Assembly (NCBI GenBank): GCA_025963285.1
Contig: JAOPUX010000251.1
Span: 1-50,489, forward strand
DNA: 50,489 nucleotides
Origin: Jatrophihabitans sp.
Lineage (GTDB): Bacteria; Actinomycetota; Actinomycetes; Mycobacteriales; Jatrophihabitantaceae
Direction: 5' to 3'
Position numbers and translations under genes: made by a program. Positions within the stretch are counted from its first letter, which is position 1. Every line of letters starts with the position of its first letter. The notes below the pieces were generated by a model. That model saw nothing but the letters and a program-made list of their open reading frames with translations. It was not told where the DNA came from and made no database searches. Shown here one piece after another: positions 24,709-32,666 of the stretch.

Positions 24709-25628
24709 CAGGCACCTCGGGCTAGTCGGATTGCCGGGCTCTCGGCCGACGGGGTGACGAGCGGGACGACCTCGGCGGCCAGCCCGCCGGCGTCGAGCAA
24801 CTCTCGCACGGCCCCGGCGACAGCTTGGCCGACGCCGGCGGCCAGGCCGTGGCGCGCCCAGACGGCGAGCGGCAGCGGCGCCGGGGCGGGGAGGTCCTCG
24901 CGCGCGACGAGCCCCTCCGGAGCCTGGCCGAAGGTGGCCATCAGCGCCACCCCCAGCCCGGCTCCGACGGCGGCCTGCACGCCCGCGAGCTGGGTGGCCT
25001 CGGCGCCGATCTCGGCCGGGATGCCATGGTCGGCGAGGGTGTCGAGGGCACGGCTGCGCAGCGCGCACGGATCGTCGAAGGCCACGAGCGGCACCGTGCT
25101 GGCCGGGCGCGTCCAGGTGGGCGACGCGTACCAGGTGAGCTCCAACTCGCCGACCGGCACCGCGCGGGGATCGTCGGTGCGTCCGAGGAGCAGGGCCAGG
25201 TCGATCCGGCCGGCGGCCAGCCCCTCCCGCAGTGCGGCGCCGCGGTCGATGCGGAACCGCACCCGGTGATCGGGGAGCCGCCCCTCGAGCAGGGTGGCCA
25301 GGTGGGGGAGGAGCTGGGCGGCGGCGTGCTCGGTGGAGCCGATCACCACGGTCAGCTCGGTCTCCACGCCGAAGGAGCGCAGGCTCTCATCGTGCAGGGC
25401 CAGGATCCGCCGGGCGTGGCTGAGCAGCTGCTCGCCGTCGGGCGTGAAGCGCGAGCCCCGGCCGTGCCGCTCGACCAGCGGCCGCCCGATCGCCGCCTCG
25501 AGGCGCCGGATGTGCTGGCTGACCGCGCCCTGGCTCAGGTGCAGCGACCCGGCTGCCCGCTGGAAGCCGCCGCAGTCGGCCACCGCGACAAGGCTGCGCA
25601 GGGGCGCGATGTCGAGGGTGCGGCTCAT
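24708..25628 (-). CDS. LysR family transcriptional regulator
   Basis: This 306-residue regulator has the normal LysR length. The winged helix-turn-helix is at the N-terminus (about residues 8-65: GGFQRAAGSLHLSQGAVSQH, then RRLEAAIGRPLVERHGRG). The effector-binding domain (about 90-295) is of the two-lobe LysR type and includes AGRIDLALLLGR and GVQAAVGAGLGVALM. Its ATG at 25628 directly abuts the operator TGTCTA-N9-TAGACA, and TAGATT 8-13 bases before the ATG would make a -10 for a leaderless transcript. It is divergent from the leader ORF and monooxygenase operon, which it probably controls in answer to sulfur status. Confidence 0.9.
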   Translation of the reverse strand: MSRTLDIAPLRSLVAVADCGGFQRAAGSLHLSQGAVSQHIRRLEAAIGRPLVERHGRGSRFTPDGEQLLSHARRILALHDESLRSFGVETELTVVIGSTEHAAAQLLPHLATLLEGRLPDHRVRFRIDRGAALREGLAAGRIDLALLLGRTDDPRAVPVGELELTWYASPTWTRPASTVPLVAFDDPCALRSRALDTLADHGIPAEIGAEATQLAGVQAAVGAGLGVALMATFGQAPEGLVAREDLPAPAPLPLAVWARHGLAAGVGQAVAGAVRELLDAGGLAAEVVPLVTPSAESPAIRLARGA

Positions 25629-25648
25629 GTCTACCAATCTACTAGACA
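25628..25648 (-). promoter_or_regulatory. LysR operator 1, at the LysR start
   Basis: TGTCTA (25628-25633 read on the plus strand) and TAGACA (25643-25648) form a perfect 6-bp inverted repeat with a 9-bp spacer. The outer bases fit the T-N11-A rule of LysR sites when read as TGTCTA-N9-TAGACA. It touches the first base of the lysR ATG, suggesting autorepression. Confidence 0.65.
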
Positions 25649-25707
25649 AATTCATCAACGGATGTGATCGGTCACCATCACGAAGCGTCGTTGGACTTTC
25701 TCTAGCT

Positions 25708-25728
25708 TGTCTAGCAGTCTTATAGACA
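25708..25728 (+). promoter_or_regulatory. LysR operator 2, at the leader ORF start
   Basis: This site has the same TGTCTA-N9-TAGACA architecture, ending on the first base of the leader ATG. It also contains TATAGA (25721-25726), a good -10. If that -10 is used, transcription would begin just inside the leader ORF and translation would start at its second ATG (25749). Confidence 0.65.
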
Positions 25729-25823
25729 TGAACCAGCCGACCGACGTGATGCTCACGTGCTGCCGCTGGCTCGACTACGCGCGGCACGGCGCCACGCTGT
25801 GTCAGTGTCACCGCTGTCGCTGA
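25728..25823 (+). CDS. Cys-rich leader peptide of the sulfur operon
   Basis: This 31-codon ORF (an internal ATG at codon 8, 25749, is the other possible start) encodes five cysteines: C11, C12, C25, C27 and C30. The core C-C-R-W-L-D-Y-A-R-H-G-A-T-L-C follows the pattern R-x-(V/L)-D-x-x-R-x(4)-L-C seen in the short putative leader peptides that precede sulfur-assimilation operons in actinomycetes. In mycobacteria, polycysteine leaderless ORFs act as cysteine-responsive attenuators of sulfur operons. The position directly after a promoter and before an organosulfur operon fits that role. Attenuation is inference; the ORF, its Cys codons and its setting are seen. Confidence 0.72.
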   Translation: MNQPTDVMLTCCRWLDYARHGATLCQCHRCR

Positions 25824-25967
25824 TACCGGCTTAGCCCGGAATTTCGGCCAGGCGCCTGCCCCGTGGGCCGCGCCCCTTCCCCCGCCGTCACGTCCTGACG
25901 CCCTCGCCCCCTGCGCCGCAGGAAAGCCGCCGTGCCCCTCCCATCCCGTTCCCCGGAAGGCCGTCCC
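25824..25967 (+). promoter_or_regulatory. Leader with possible ribosome-site sequestration
   Basis: This is the 144-nt gap between the leader ORF and the first monooxygenase. It is strongly C-rich. CCTTCC (25875-25880) is the exact complement of the ribosome site GGAAGG (25955-25960), and the palindrome CAGGCGCCTG and the small hairpin CCTGC-GCC-GCAGG lie between or near them. A cysteine-starved ribosome held on the leader ORF could change this folding and expose the ribosome site. Confidence 0.4.
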
Positions 25968-27389
25968 ATGTCTCGTCGAACCCTCAAGCTCGGCGCCATC
26001 CTCCTCGGCGTCGGTGGCCCCGGCCAGCACAACACCTGGCTCAACCCGGAGATCGCCCCTGACTCCAGCGTCGACGTGCGCTGGTACATCGCCCGGGCCA
26101 AGGAGGCCGAGGCGGCGAAGTTCGACCTCGTCTTCATCGTCGACAGCCAGTTCATCACCCCGGACTCACCGAACCACTACCTGAGCCGGCTGGAGCCGCT
26201 GACGCTCCTCTCGGCGATTGCCGTGCACACCGACCACATCGGCCTCGTCGGCACGTTGACCACGTCCTACAACGAGCCGTTCAACCTGGCACGCCGGCTC
26301 TACTCCCTCGACCACATCAGCGGCGGACGGGCCGGCTGGAACGTCGTCACCAGTGGCGACGCGGGCACGGCCGGCAACTACAGCCGCGACGAACACTTCG
26401 ACTACCCGACCCGCTACGGCCGCGCGCTGGAGAGCGTCCGCGTGGCGCAGGGGCTGTGGGACTCCTACGAGGCCGACGCGTTCCCGCGCGACAAGACCAC
26501 CGGCGTCTTCTTCGACCGCTCCAAGCAGCACGCCCTCAACCACAAGGGCGAGCACTTCTCCGTGGTTGGACCGCTCAACCTCGAACGCTCCCCGCAGGGT
26601 CAGCCCGTCATCTTCCAGGCTGGCGACTCCGAGGAGGGGCGCGACCTCGGCGCCAGCATCGGCGACGCGATCTTCACCCACGCCGCGACGCTCGAGCAGG
26701 CTCAGGCGTTCCGCACCGAACTGCGGCAGCGCGCGGCGCAGAAGGGCCGCAACCCCGAGGAGGTCCTGATCATGCCGGGGCTCTTCCCGATCCTCGCCGA
26801 CACGGACGAGGAGGCGCGTGCCAAGGAGGCGGAGATCCTCGGCGCCAAAAGCTTCGACAAGGCGCTGGCCGAACTCGGCCGCCCGTTCGGCTGGCACGAC
26901 TTCAGTCAGCACGACCTCGACGCGCCGTTCCCGGACGTCGCGGCCGAGGGTGAGCGCAGCTTCCGCACCCAGGCCGACGCGATCACGAAGCTGGCCCGCG
27001 AGCAGAACCTCACGCTGCGCCAGGTCGTAGAGCACCAGCTCGCGGCGCACCGCTCGCCGTTCGTCGGCTCGCCGCTCACGGTGGCCAACGAGATCGAGCG
27101 CTGGTTCAACGGCGGTGGCTTCGACGGGATCAGCATCAGCGTCAACGCCCCGAGCGAGTTCGCCCGCTTCACCGAGCAGGTGCTGCCGATCCTGCGCGAG
27201 CGCGGTGTGGTCCGCAGCGAGTACGAGTCCACCACCCTGCGCGGCAACCTCGGCCTGCCGATTCCGGAGAACAGGCACACCGCCGCCCGCACCGAACTCC
27301 CCAGCCAGGACGCGCCCAGCCAGGACGCGCCCAGCCAGGACGCGCCCAGCGACGACGCGCCCAGCGCCGTCCCCGCCCTCGTCCCCTAA
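25968..27389 (+). CDS. NtaA/SnaA/SoxA-type FMN-dependent monooxygenase
   Basis: This 473-residue two-component flavin monooxygenase has the TIM-barrel fold of the bacterial luciferase superfamily, of the NtaA/SnaA/DszA subfamily (usual length 440-460). Seen motifs are GVGGPGQHNTWLNP near the N-terminus, LTLLSAIAVHTDHIGLVGT, then HISGGRAGWNVVTS (about residues 116-129, the strand-loop near FMN) and SPQGQPVIFQAG. Enzymes of this type use FMNH2 and O2 to cleave C-S or C-N bonds. The C-terminal tail has an SQDAP repeat of four units. GGAAGG precedes the ATG at 25968. It is the first structural gene of the sulfur operon; the reductases at 37582 and 38085 may supply its FMNH2. Confidence 0.88.
   Translation: MSRRTLKLGAILLGVGGPGQHNTWLNPEIAPDSSVDVRWYIARAKEAEAAKFDLVFIVDSQFITPDSPNHYLSRLEPLTLLSAIAVHTDHIGLVGTLTTSYNEPFNLARRLYSLDHISGGRAGWNVVTSGDAGTAGNYSRDEHFDYPTRYGRALESVRVAQGLWDSYEADAFPRDKTTGVFFDRSKQHALNHKGEHFSVVGPLNLERSPQGQPVIFQAGDSEEGRDLGASIGDAIFTHAATLEQAQAFRTELRQRAAQKGRNPEEVLIMPGLFPILADTDEEARAKEAEILGAKSFDKALAELGRPFGWHDFSQHDLDAPFPDVAAEGERSFRTQADAITKLAREQNLTLRQVVEHQLAAHRSPFVGSPLTVANEIERWFNGGGFDGISISVNAPSEFARFTEQVLPILRERGVVRSEYESTTLRGNLGLPIPENRHTAARTELPSQDAPSQDAPSQDAPSDDAPSAVPALVP
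27300..27366 (+). repeat. 15-bp tandem repeat in the monooxygenase tail
   Basis: About four 15-bp units (consensus CCCAGCCAGGACGCG, last unit changed to GACGACGCG) encode Ser-Gln-Asp-Ala-Pro three times and Ser-Asp-Asp-Ala-Pro once, at the extreme C-terminus beyond the catalytic barrel. The paralogue at 32667 has no such tail. Confidence 0.85.
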
Positions 27390-27426
27390 GACCCGAACAC
27401 CCCAACCCGAGAGAGAGATCAGAACA

Positions 27427-28971
27427 ATGCCCGCACGCCCCTCGCTACCCGCTCGCCGCCTCCGGCGCAGCGCCCTCCTCACGGCCCTGCTGGCCGTGCC
27501 GGCGCTTGTGCTCAGCGCCTGCGCCGGCAGCGGGTCCGCCGCGTCCACCTCGGGTGGTTCGGCCACCTTGAAGTGGGCGACGTCCTACTTCCCCACGCAC
27601 TGGGACCCGGTGGTCGGTGGCAGCGGGGCGCAGTTCCGCGAGCTGGCCCTGGTCTATGCCTCCCTCACCCGGACCGACACCAAGGGCAATGCTGTTCCCG
27701 ACCTGGCCCAGAGCTGGAAGTACAACAGCACGGGTACCGAGATCACCTTCCACGTCCGCCCGAACCAGAAGTTCACTGACGGCACCCCGGTGAACGCAGT
27801 GGCGGTGAAGGACGCGATCGACCGCGCCATTCACCAGAAGGACTCGGCGATCTTCGGCGACCTCACCTCGATCAAGAACGTGACGACGAGTGGTGACCTC
27901 GACGTCCTGGTGCACCTCACCCAGACCGATTACCAGATCCCGCTGCTCTTCGGCGAGCGCGTCCTGCAGATCGCCAGCCCCAAGGCCGCGGCAAACCCGA
28001 CGAAGCTCGACCAGGCGCCGGTCGGTGCCGGCCCCTTCATCGTCACCTCGCTCGTGCCCGGCACCAAGGCTGTCCTGAAGAAGAACCCGAACTACTGGGA
28101 CGCCAAGGACATCCACATCAACAACGTCCAGCTGATCGCCGCGCCGGACGCGGCGACCGTGGTGTCCGGTCTGCAGACCGGTGTCTACAACTTCGCCGAC
28201 ATCACCCCGAGCCAGGCCAGCGCGGCCAAGTCGGCCGGCCTGGACGTCTTCGTGCAGCCGGGCTTCAACGCCGAGAACATCAGCCTGAACGTCAATAAGG
28301 CACCGTTCAACAACCCGAAGGTCGTCGACGCGGTGCGCTACGCCGTGAACCGCAAGGAGTTCGTGGACAAGCTGACCTTCGGCTACGGCGAGGCCACCGA
28401 CCAGCCCTTCCCGCCCGGCTACGTCGCCTATGACAACGCGGCGGCCGACCTGTACCCCTACAACCCGGCCAAGTCCAAGCAGCTGCTTGCCGAGGCCGGC
28501 TACAAGTCTGGGCAGATCAAGCTGACGCTGGACATCCCGGCTGCCGTCCCGGATGCCGAGATCGTGCAGTCCCAGCTCGCTGCTGTGGGCATCAAGGTGA
28601 GCATCGACATCGACAAGAACTGGGCCACCCCGTTCTTCGCCAAGAACCTCACGTTCTCCCTCTACGGGACCACCGGGCGTGACTCTGCGGTCCAGACGTT
28701 GACGGCCCACTTCGGTCCGAACGGTCCGCTCAACCTGAGCTCGCCGTACGAGCCGGCCGGCTTCGAGGCGGCGATCGCGAAGGTGCGCCAGACCCCGATC
28801 GACTCCCCGGACTACGCCAAGGTGCTCCAGGCCGCGACGCGGGTCGGGCTCACGAGCAAGGCGCTGATCTTCACCTACGTGGCGCCGAACATCTTTGCCA
28901 AGAGCAAGTCCATCTCGGCGCTGCCTGCGATCCCGGGCCACGTCGACTGGACCGGCGTGACCATCAGCTGA
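27427..28971 (+). CDS. ABC transporter substrate-binding lipoprotein (SBP_bac_5/Dpp type)
   Basis: This 514-residue exported binding protein has a basic N-terminus and a lipobox L-S-A-C (Cys about residue 36), so it is lipid-anchored outside the membrane. The family-5 binding fold is seen in LAQSWKYNSTGTEITFHV, FTDGTPVNAVAVKDAIDRAI, GAGPFIVTSLVPGTKAVLKK and YWDAKDIHINNVQLI. This family carries peptides, nickel chelates, opines and glutathione; in this setting an organosulfur compound is likely. The GAGAGAG run before ATG 27427 is the ribosome site. The open frame starting at 27115 in the previous gene is a shadow extension. Confidence 0.9.
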   Translation: MPARPSLPARRLRRSALLTALLAVPALVLSACAGSGSAASTSGGSATLKWATSYFPTHWDPVVGGSGAQFRELALVYASLTRTDTKGNAVPDLAQSWKYNSTGTEITFHVRPNQKFTDGTPVNAVAVKDAIDRAIHQKDSAIFGDLTSIKNVTTSGDLDVLVHLTQTDYQIPLLFGERVLQIASPKAAANPTKLDQAPVGAGPFIVTSLVPGTKAVLKKNPNYWDAKDIHINNVQLIAAPDAATVVSGLQTGVYNFADITPSQASAAKSAGLDVFVQPGFNAENISLNVNKAPFNNPKVVDAVRYAVNRKEFVDKLTFGYGEATDQPFPPGYVAYDNAAADLYPYNPAKSKQLLAEAGYKSGQIKLTLDIPAAVPDAEIVQSQLAAVGIKVSIDIDKNWATPFFAKNLTFSLYGTTGRDSAVQTLTAHFGPNGPLNLSSPYEPAGFEAAIAKVRQTPIDSPDYAKVLQAATRVGLTSKALIFTYVAPNIFAKSKSISALPAIPGHVDWTGVTIS

Positions 28972-29010
28972 TCCCGCCCCACCCGTAGCCACCGAGAGGA
29001 GTCACCGCGC

Positions 29011-30045
29011 ATGGTCAGCACAGCTGCCTACGCACCACAGTTCGTATCCAGCCGTCACGCCATTGCGGCGATCAGGGTGCGGCGCGCCGCCGGCCGCACC
29101 CTGATCACGGTGGCCCGCTCGATCGGCATCTTCGTGCCGGTCTTCATCGTGGCGACGTTCGTGACCTTCGCGCTGCGTGCGGTCAGCGGCCTCAGCCCGG
29201 CGCGGATCCAGCTGGGGGAGGAGGCCACGCCCGCCGCGGTGCACCGCATCGAGGGGACGTGGGGGCTCAACCGGCCCTTCCTCGCGCAGTACTGGTCGTG
29301 GTTCACCAACATCCTGCACGGCAACCTGGGCCGTAGCTGGTCCAACGGCGTCAACGTCTCCCAGCTCATCGGCGACGGGCTCACGGTCAGCCTCTCGGTA
29401 GCCACCCTCGCCCTCGTCATCGGCATCGTCTTCGGCTTCGGGCTGGGGACGCTGGCGGCCCTGCGCCGCACCACGTGGATCGACCGGGTCATCACCGCCG
29501 TCCTGACGGTCTTCGCGGTCACGCCACCGTTCGTGGTGGGCATCGTGCTCGTCGAGGTCTTCGCGGTCAGCCTGCGCTGGTTCCCCTCAGGCGGCTTCGT
29601 GCCGTTCGGTGCCGGGGCGGGGCCGTGGTTCGAGCACCTGCTCCTGCCGGCGCTGGCGCTGAGCTTCGACACCGTCGCCGTCGTGGCCCGCCAGCTGCGC
29701 GCCGGCCTCATCGGGGCCTACCAGGAGAACTACGTCACCGGCGCCGTCGTGCGCGGTCTCAGCCCGCGGCGGATCTTCTTCCGGCACGTGCTGCGCAACG
29801 GTGCCGGGCCGGCCCTGGCTGCCCTCGGCCTGCAGTTCCCCGCCCTGATCGGCGGCTCGGTCGTCACCGAGTGGATCTTCGGCCTGCAGGGCTTCGGACG
29901 CTTCGCGAACGACGCGGCCCAGGCCGGTGACGTGCCCTCGGTACAGGGCGTGCTGGTGGTGTCGATCGTCCTGGTCGTCACCTTCAACCTGATCGTCAAC
30001 GTGGTGCTGGGCCGGGTCACCCCGGCCTCGCAGCGGGGGGTGTGA
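29011..30045 (+). CDS. Dpp-type ABC transporter permease (DppB-like)
   Basis: This 344-residue inner-membrane permease has a long N-terminal cytoplasmic part and six helices. It shows F-A-L-R-A-V-S-G-L-S-P-A and LGEEATPAAVHRIEGTWGLN, the extracytoplasmic segment typical of DppB/OppB, and an EAA-like loop, ENYVTGAVVRGLSPRRIFFR (about residues 239-258). GAGGAG precedes the ATG at 29011. The next gene overlaps by 4 nt. It is one half of the importer channel fed by the lipoprotein at 27427. Confidence 0.9.
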   Translation: MVSTAAYAPQFVSSRHAIAAIRVRRAAGRTLITVARSIGIFVPVFIVATFVTFALRAVSGLSPARIQLGEEATPAAVHRIEGTWGLNRPFLAQYWSWFTNILHGNLGRSWSNGVNVSQLIGDGLTVSLSVATLALVIGIVFGFGLGTLAALRRTTWIDRVITAVLTVFAVTPPFVVGIVLVEVFAVSLRWFPSGGFVPFGAGAGPWFEHLLLPALALSFDTVAVVARQLRAGLIGAYQENYVTGAVVRGLSPRRIFFRHVLRNGAGPALAALGLQFPALIGGSVVTEWIFGLQGFGRFANDAAQAGDVPSVQGVLVVSIVLVVTFNLIVNVVLGRVTPASQRGV

Positions 30046-30935
30046 GCATGGTCCGCCGGATCCTGTCGTTGCGTGCCGGCCGGCTCGCCGCCGGCATCCT
30101 GTCCGCCATCGCGCTGCTTGCGATCTTCGGGCCGCTGCTGGCCCCGGACAACCCGCTCGGCTCGAGCTCGAAGACGCTGGCCGGGCCCTCCGGCCAGCAC
30201 TGGCTCGGCACCGACTACCTGGGCCGCGACGTCTTCAGCCGGCTGCTCGACGGCTCCCGCGACAGCGTGGTCGGCGCGGTCGAGGTGGCGCTGGTGGCTC
30301 TCGTCGTCGGGGTGATTCCGGGCCTGCTCTCGGTCTACCTCGGCCGGGTCTTCGAGTGGACGAGCCTGCGGCTGGCCGACACCCTGATCTCGCTGCCCTT
30401 CCTGGTCTTCGCCGTCGCCGTCACCGCGCTGCTGGGCAACGGCATCACCCAGGCGATGCTCGTGGTCGGGGTGCTCGTGTCACCGGTGTTCTTCCGGGTG
30501 TCGCGGGCCGCGACCCTTGCCGTGGCGCGCTCGCAGTACGTCGAGGTGGCGCTGATCTCTGGTGCGTCGGTGAACTGGATCGTGCGCCGCCACGTCTGGG
30601 TCAAAGTGCTGCCGGCAGTGGCCGTCGCGCTGGCCCAGACCATGGGCGTCGGCTTCATCGTCGTCTCGAGCCTGAGCTTCCTGGGCATCGGCGTGCAGCC
30701 GCCGGCGCCGACGTGGGGTGGCCTGCTCGCCTCCGACCTGAACTACCTGCACTACCAGCCCTGGGCGCCGGTGGCGCCGTCGGTGCTGATCATGGCGACA
30801 GTCTGGGGCTGCAACCTGCTCGCCGACGCCATCCGCGACGTCTCCGGCGAGACCGGTCGCGCGCTGATCAACACCCGTAAGGCTCAGGCCAACGGCCTGG
30901 GTGCCAAGAGAATCCCCGTGGAAGGCAGGGTCTGA
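30042..30935 (+). CDS. Dpp-type ABC transporter permease (DppC-like)
   Basis: This 297-residue inner-membrane permease has the DppC N-terminal motif GPLLAPDNPLG and GPSGQHWLGTDYLGRDVFSR, the hallmark segment of OppC/DppC proteins, followed by five helices. The EAA loop is SQYVEVALISGASVNWIVRRH (about residues 164-184, last residue included). GTG 30042 overlaps the previous stop by 4 nt; ATG 30048 is an alternative two codons in. The next gene overlaps by one base. Confidence 0.9.
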   Translation: MSMVRRILSLRAGRLAAGILSAIALLAIFGPLLAPDNPLGSSSKTLAGPSGQHWLGTDYLGRDVFSRLLDGSRDSVVGAVEVALVALVVGVIPGLLSVYLGRVFEWTSLRLADTLISLPFLVFAVAVTALLGNGITQAMLVVGVLVSPVFFRVSRAATLAVARSQYVEVALISGASVNWIVRRHVWVKVLPAVAVALAQTMGVGFIVVSSLSFLGIGVQPPAPTWGGLLASDLNYLHYQPWAPVAPSVLIMATVWGCNLLADAIRDVSGETGRALINTRKAQANGLGAKRIPVEGRV

Positions 30936-31825
30936 TGACCATCCTCTCCGAGCTCCGGACCCCGCACGCCGTGCCCACGCTGCCCGACGAGATCGTGCTG
31001 GCCCTGCGCGACGTCCGGATCTACGACCAGGTCAACGACCGCGAGATCGTGCACGGCATCTCCTTCGAGCTGACACCGGGCCGGGTGGTAGGCATCGTCG
31101 GTGAGTCCGGCAGCGGCAAGACCCTCACCTGCCGCGCCGCCCTCGGCATCCTGCCCGAGCACTTCGCCATCTCCGGCGGCTCGATAGAGATCACCGGGCA
31201 GGAGATCGCCGGGCTCACCCCGGAGCAGTGGACGGGCCTGCGCGGCTCGACGATCAGCGCGGTCTTCCAGGACCCGGCCTCCTACCTCAACCCGTCGATC
31301 CGGGTCGGTTCCCAGATCGCCGAGGTGATCCGGGTCAAGACCGGGGCGAAGCGGAGGCAGGCCCGGCACCGGGCGCTGGAGCTGCTCGCGGCGGTACACC
31401 TGCGCAATCCGGCGCTGGTCTACGAGCAGTACACCTTCGAACTCTCCGGCGGCATGCTGCAGCGCGTCCTCATCGCCGCCGCGATCGCCGCCGACCCCAC
31501 GGTGCTCATCGCCGACGAGGCCACCACGGCGCTCGACGTCACCGTGCAGGCCGAGATCCTCGACCTGCTCGCCGACCTGCAGGAGCGGATCGGCCTGGCC
31601 CTGCTCGTCGTCTCCCACGACCTCGCGGTTGTCGCCCAACTCTGCGACGAGGTGCTGGTGATGCGCGAGGGCGAGGTGGTCGAGCAGGGACCGACGGCCG
31701 AGGTGCTGCACAACCCGAAGCACGAATACACCCGGATGCTGATCGCCGAGCACGAGCAGTACGGCTTGGAGCGCTACCTCGAGGCCGAGGCCGACCGGGA
31801 CGGCGGGCTGACCCGTGCCGGCTGA
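30935..31825 (+). CDS. Dpp-type ABC transporter ATP-binding protein (DppD-like)
   Basis: This 296-residue cytoplasmic ATPase has Walker A VGESGSGKTLTCR (about residues 54-66), signature LSGGMLQRVLIAAAIA and Walker B VLIADEATTALDV. The ending is the shorter DppD type, HEYTRMLIAEHEQYG. It overlaps the previous gene by one base and the following ATPase gene by 11 nt. It works with the ATPase at 31815 as a heterodimer, the normal plan in Dpp systems. Confidence 0.9.
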   Translation: MTILSELRTPHAVPTLPDEIVLALRDVRIYDQVNDREIVHGISFELTPGRVVGIVGESGSGKTLTCRAALGILPEHFAISGGSIEITGQEIAGLTPEQWTGLRGSTISAVFQDPASYLNPSIRVGSQIAEVIRVKTGAKRRQARHRALELLAAVHLRNPALVYEQYTFELSGGMLQRVLIAAAIAADPTVLIADEATTALDVTVQAEILDLLADLQERIGLALLVVSHDLAVVAQLCDEVLVMREGEVVEQGPTAEVLHNPKHEYTRMLIAEHEQYGLERYLEAEADRDGGLTRAG

Positions 31826-32645
31826 CGCGGTCCTGCAGGTCACCGACCTCGACGTGCACTACGGCAAGGGCCGGCGACGGGCGCAGGCGCTCGACGGCGT
31901 CTCGCTGGAGGTTCGTCGTGGCGAGACCGTCGGCCTGATCGGCGAGACCGGCTCCGGCAAGTCGACGCTGGCCCGCACCATCCTCGGCCTGGTGCCCGCC
32001 AGCGCCGGGCGGGTCGTGATCGACGGCGAGGAGGTCAGCGGCTACCGCCAGCGGCAGTGGCGGACGCTGCGCCGTCGCGGTGTGGTGCAGTACGTCTTCC
32101 AGGACCCGCTGCGCAGCCTCGACCCGGATGTCACGATCGCCGACTCACTGATCGAGCCGCTGCTGATCCGCGGCGTCGCACGCGGCGAGGCCCTGGTGCG
32201 GGTGCGCCCGCTACTCGAGCGTGTGCGCCTGGACGAGGAGTTGCTGGCCCGCCTGCCCGGGGAGCTCTCGGGCGGCCAGCGCCAGCGCGTGGCGGTGGCC
32301 CGCGCACTGGTCACCGAGCCCGCCCTGGTGATCCTCGACGAGCCGGTGAGTGCGCTCGACTCGGCCAACCGGGTGGAGGTGCTGGAGATCCTCAAGGAGC
32401 TGCGCACCTCCGGTGTGGCGCTGGTCTTCATCTCCCACGACCTCGGCTCGGTGGCCGGGGTGGCCGACCGGGTGGCCGTGATGTACCAGGGCCGGCTCGT
32501 CGAGACCGGCACCACGCGAGAGGTCATCACCGCACCCCAGCACGTCTACACCCGCCTGCTCATCGGCTCGGCCCCCACGCTGCGCTCCGGCGCGGCGAGC
32601 CGGGCCGACCGCGACGCCCTGCGCGCCGCCCTACTCACAGCCTGA
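31815..32645 (+). CDS. Dpp-type ABC transporter ATP-binding protein (DppF-like)
   Basis: This 276-residue cytoplasmic ATPase has Walker A IGETGSGKSTLAR (about residues 42-54), signature LSGGQRQRVAVARAL and Walker B LVILDEPVSALDS, with DppF-like VFQDPLRSLDPDVTIADSL after the Q-loop. The GTG start at 31815 lies inside the end of the previous ATPase gene. The C-terminus P-Q-H-V-Y-T-R-L-L-I is the usual Opp/Dpp ending. It is the last transporter gene; a monooxygenase gene follows 21 nt later. Confidence 0.9.
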   Translation: MPADAVLQVTDLDVHYGKGRRRAQALDGVSLEVRRGETVGLIGETGSGKSTLARTILGLVPASAGRVVIDGEEVSGYRQRQWRTLRRRGVVQYVFQDPLRSLDPDVTIADSLIEPLLIRGVARGEALVRVRPLLERVRLDEELLARLPGELSGGQRQRVAVARALVTEPALVILDEPVSALDSANRVEVLEILKELRTSGVALVFISHDLGSVAGVADRVAVMYQGRLVETGTTREVITAPQHVYTRLLIGSAPTLRSGAASRADRDALRAALLTA

Positions 32646-32666
32646 ACCCTTTCGAGAGGAAGCACC

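Noticed and set aside
27445-28992. Minus-strand open frame of 515 codons
   Set aside because: It is the shadow of the substrate-binding lipoprotein gene, with no domain of its own.
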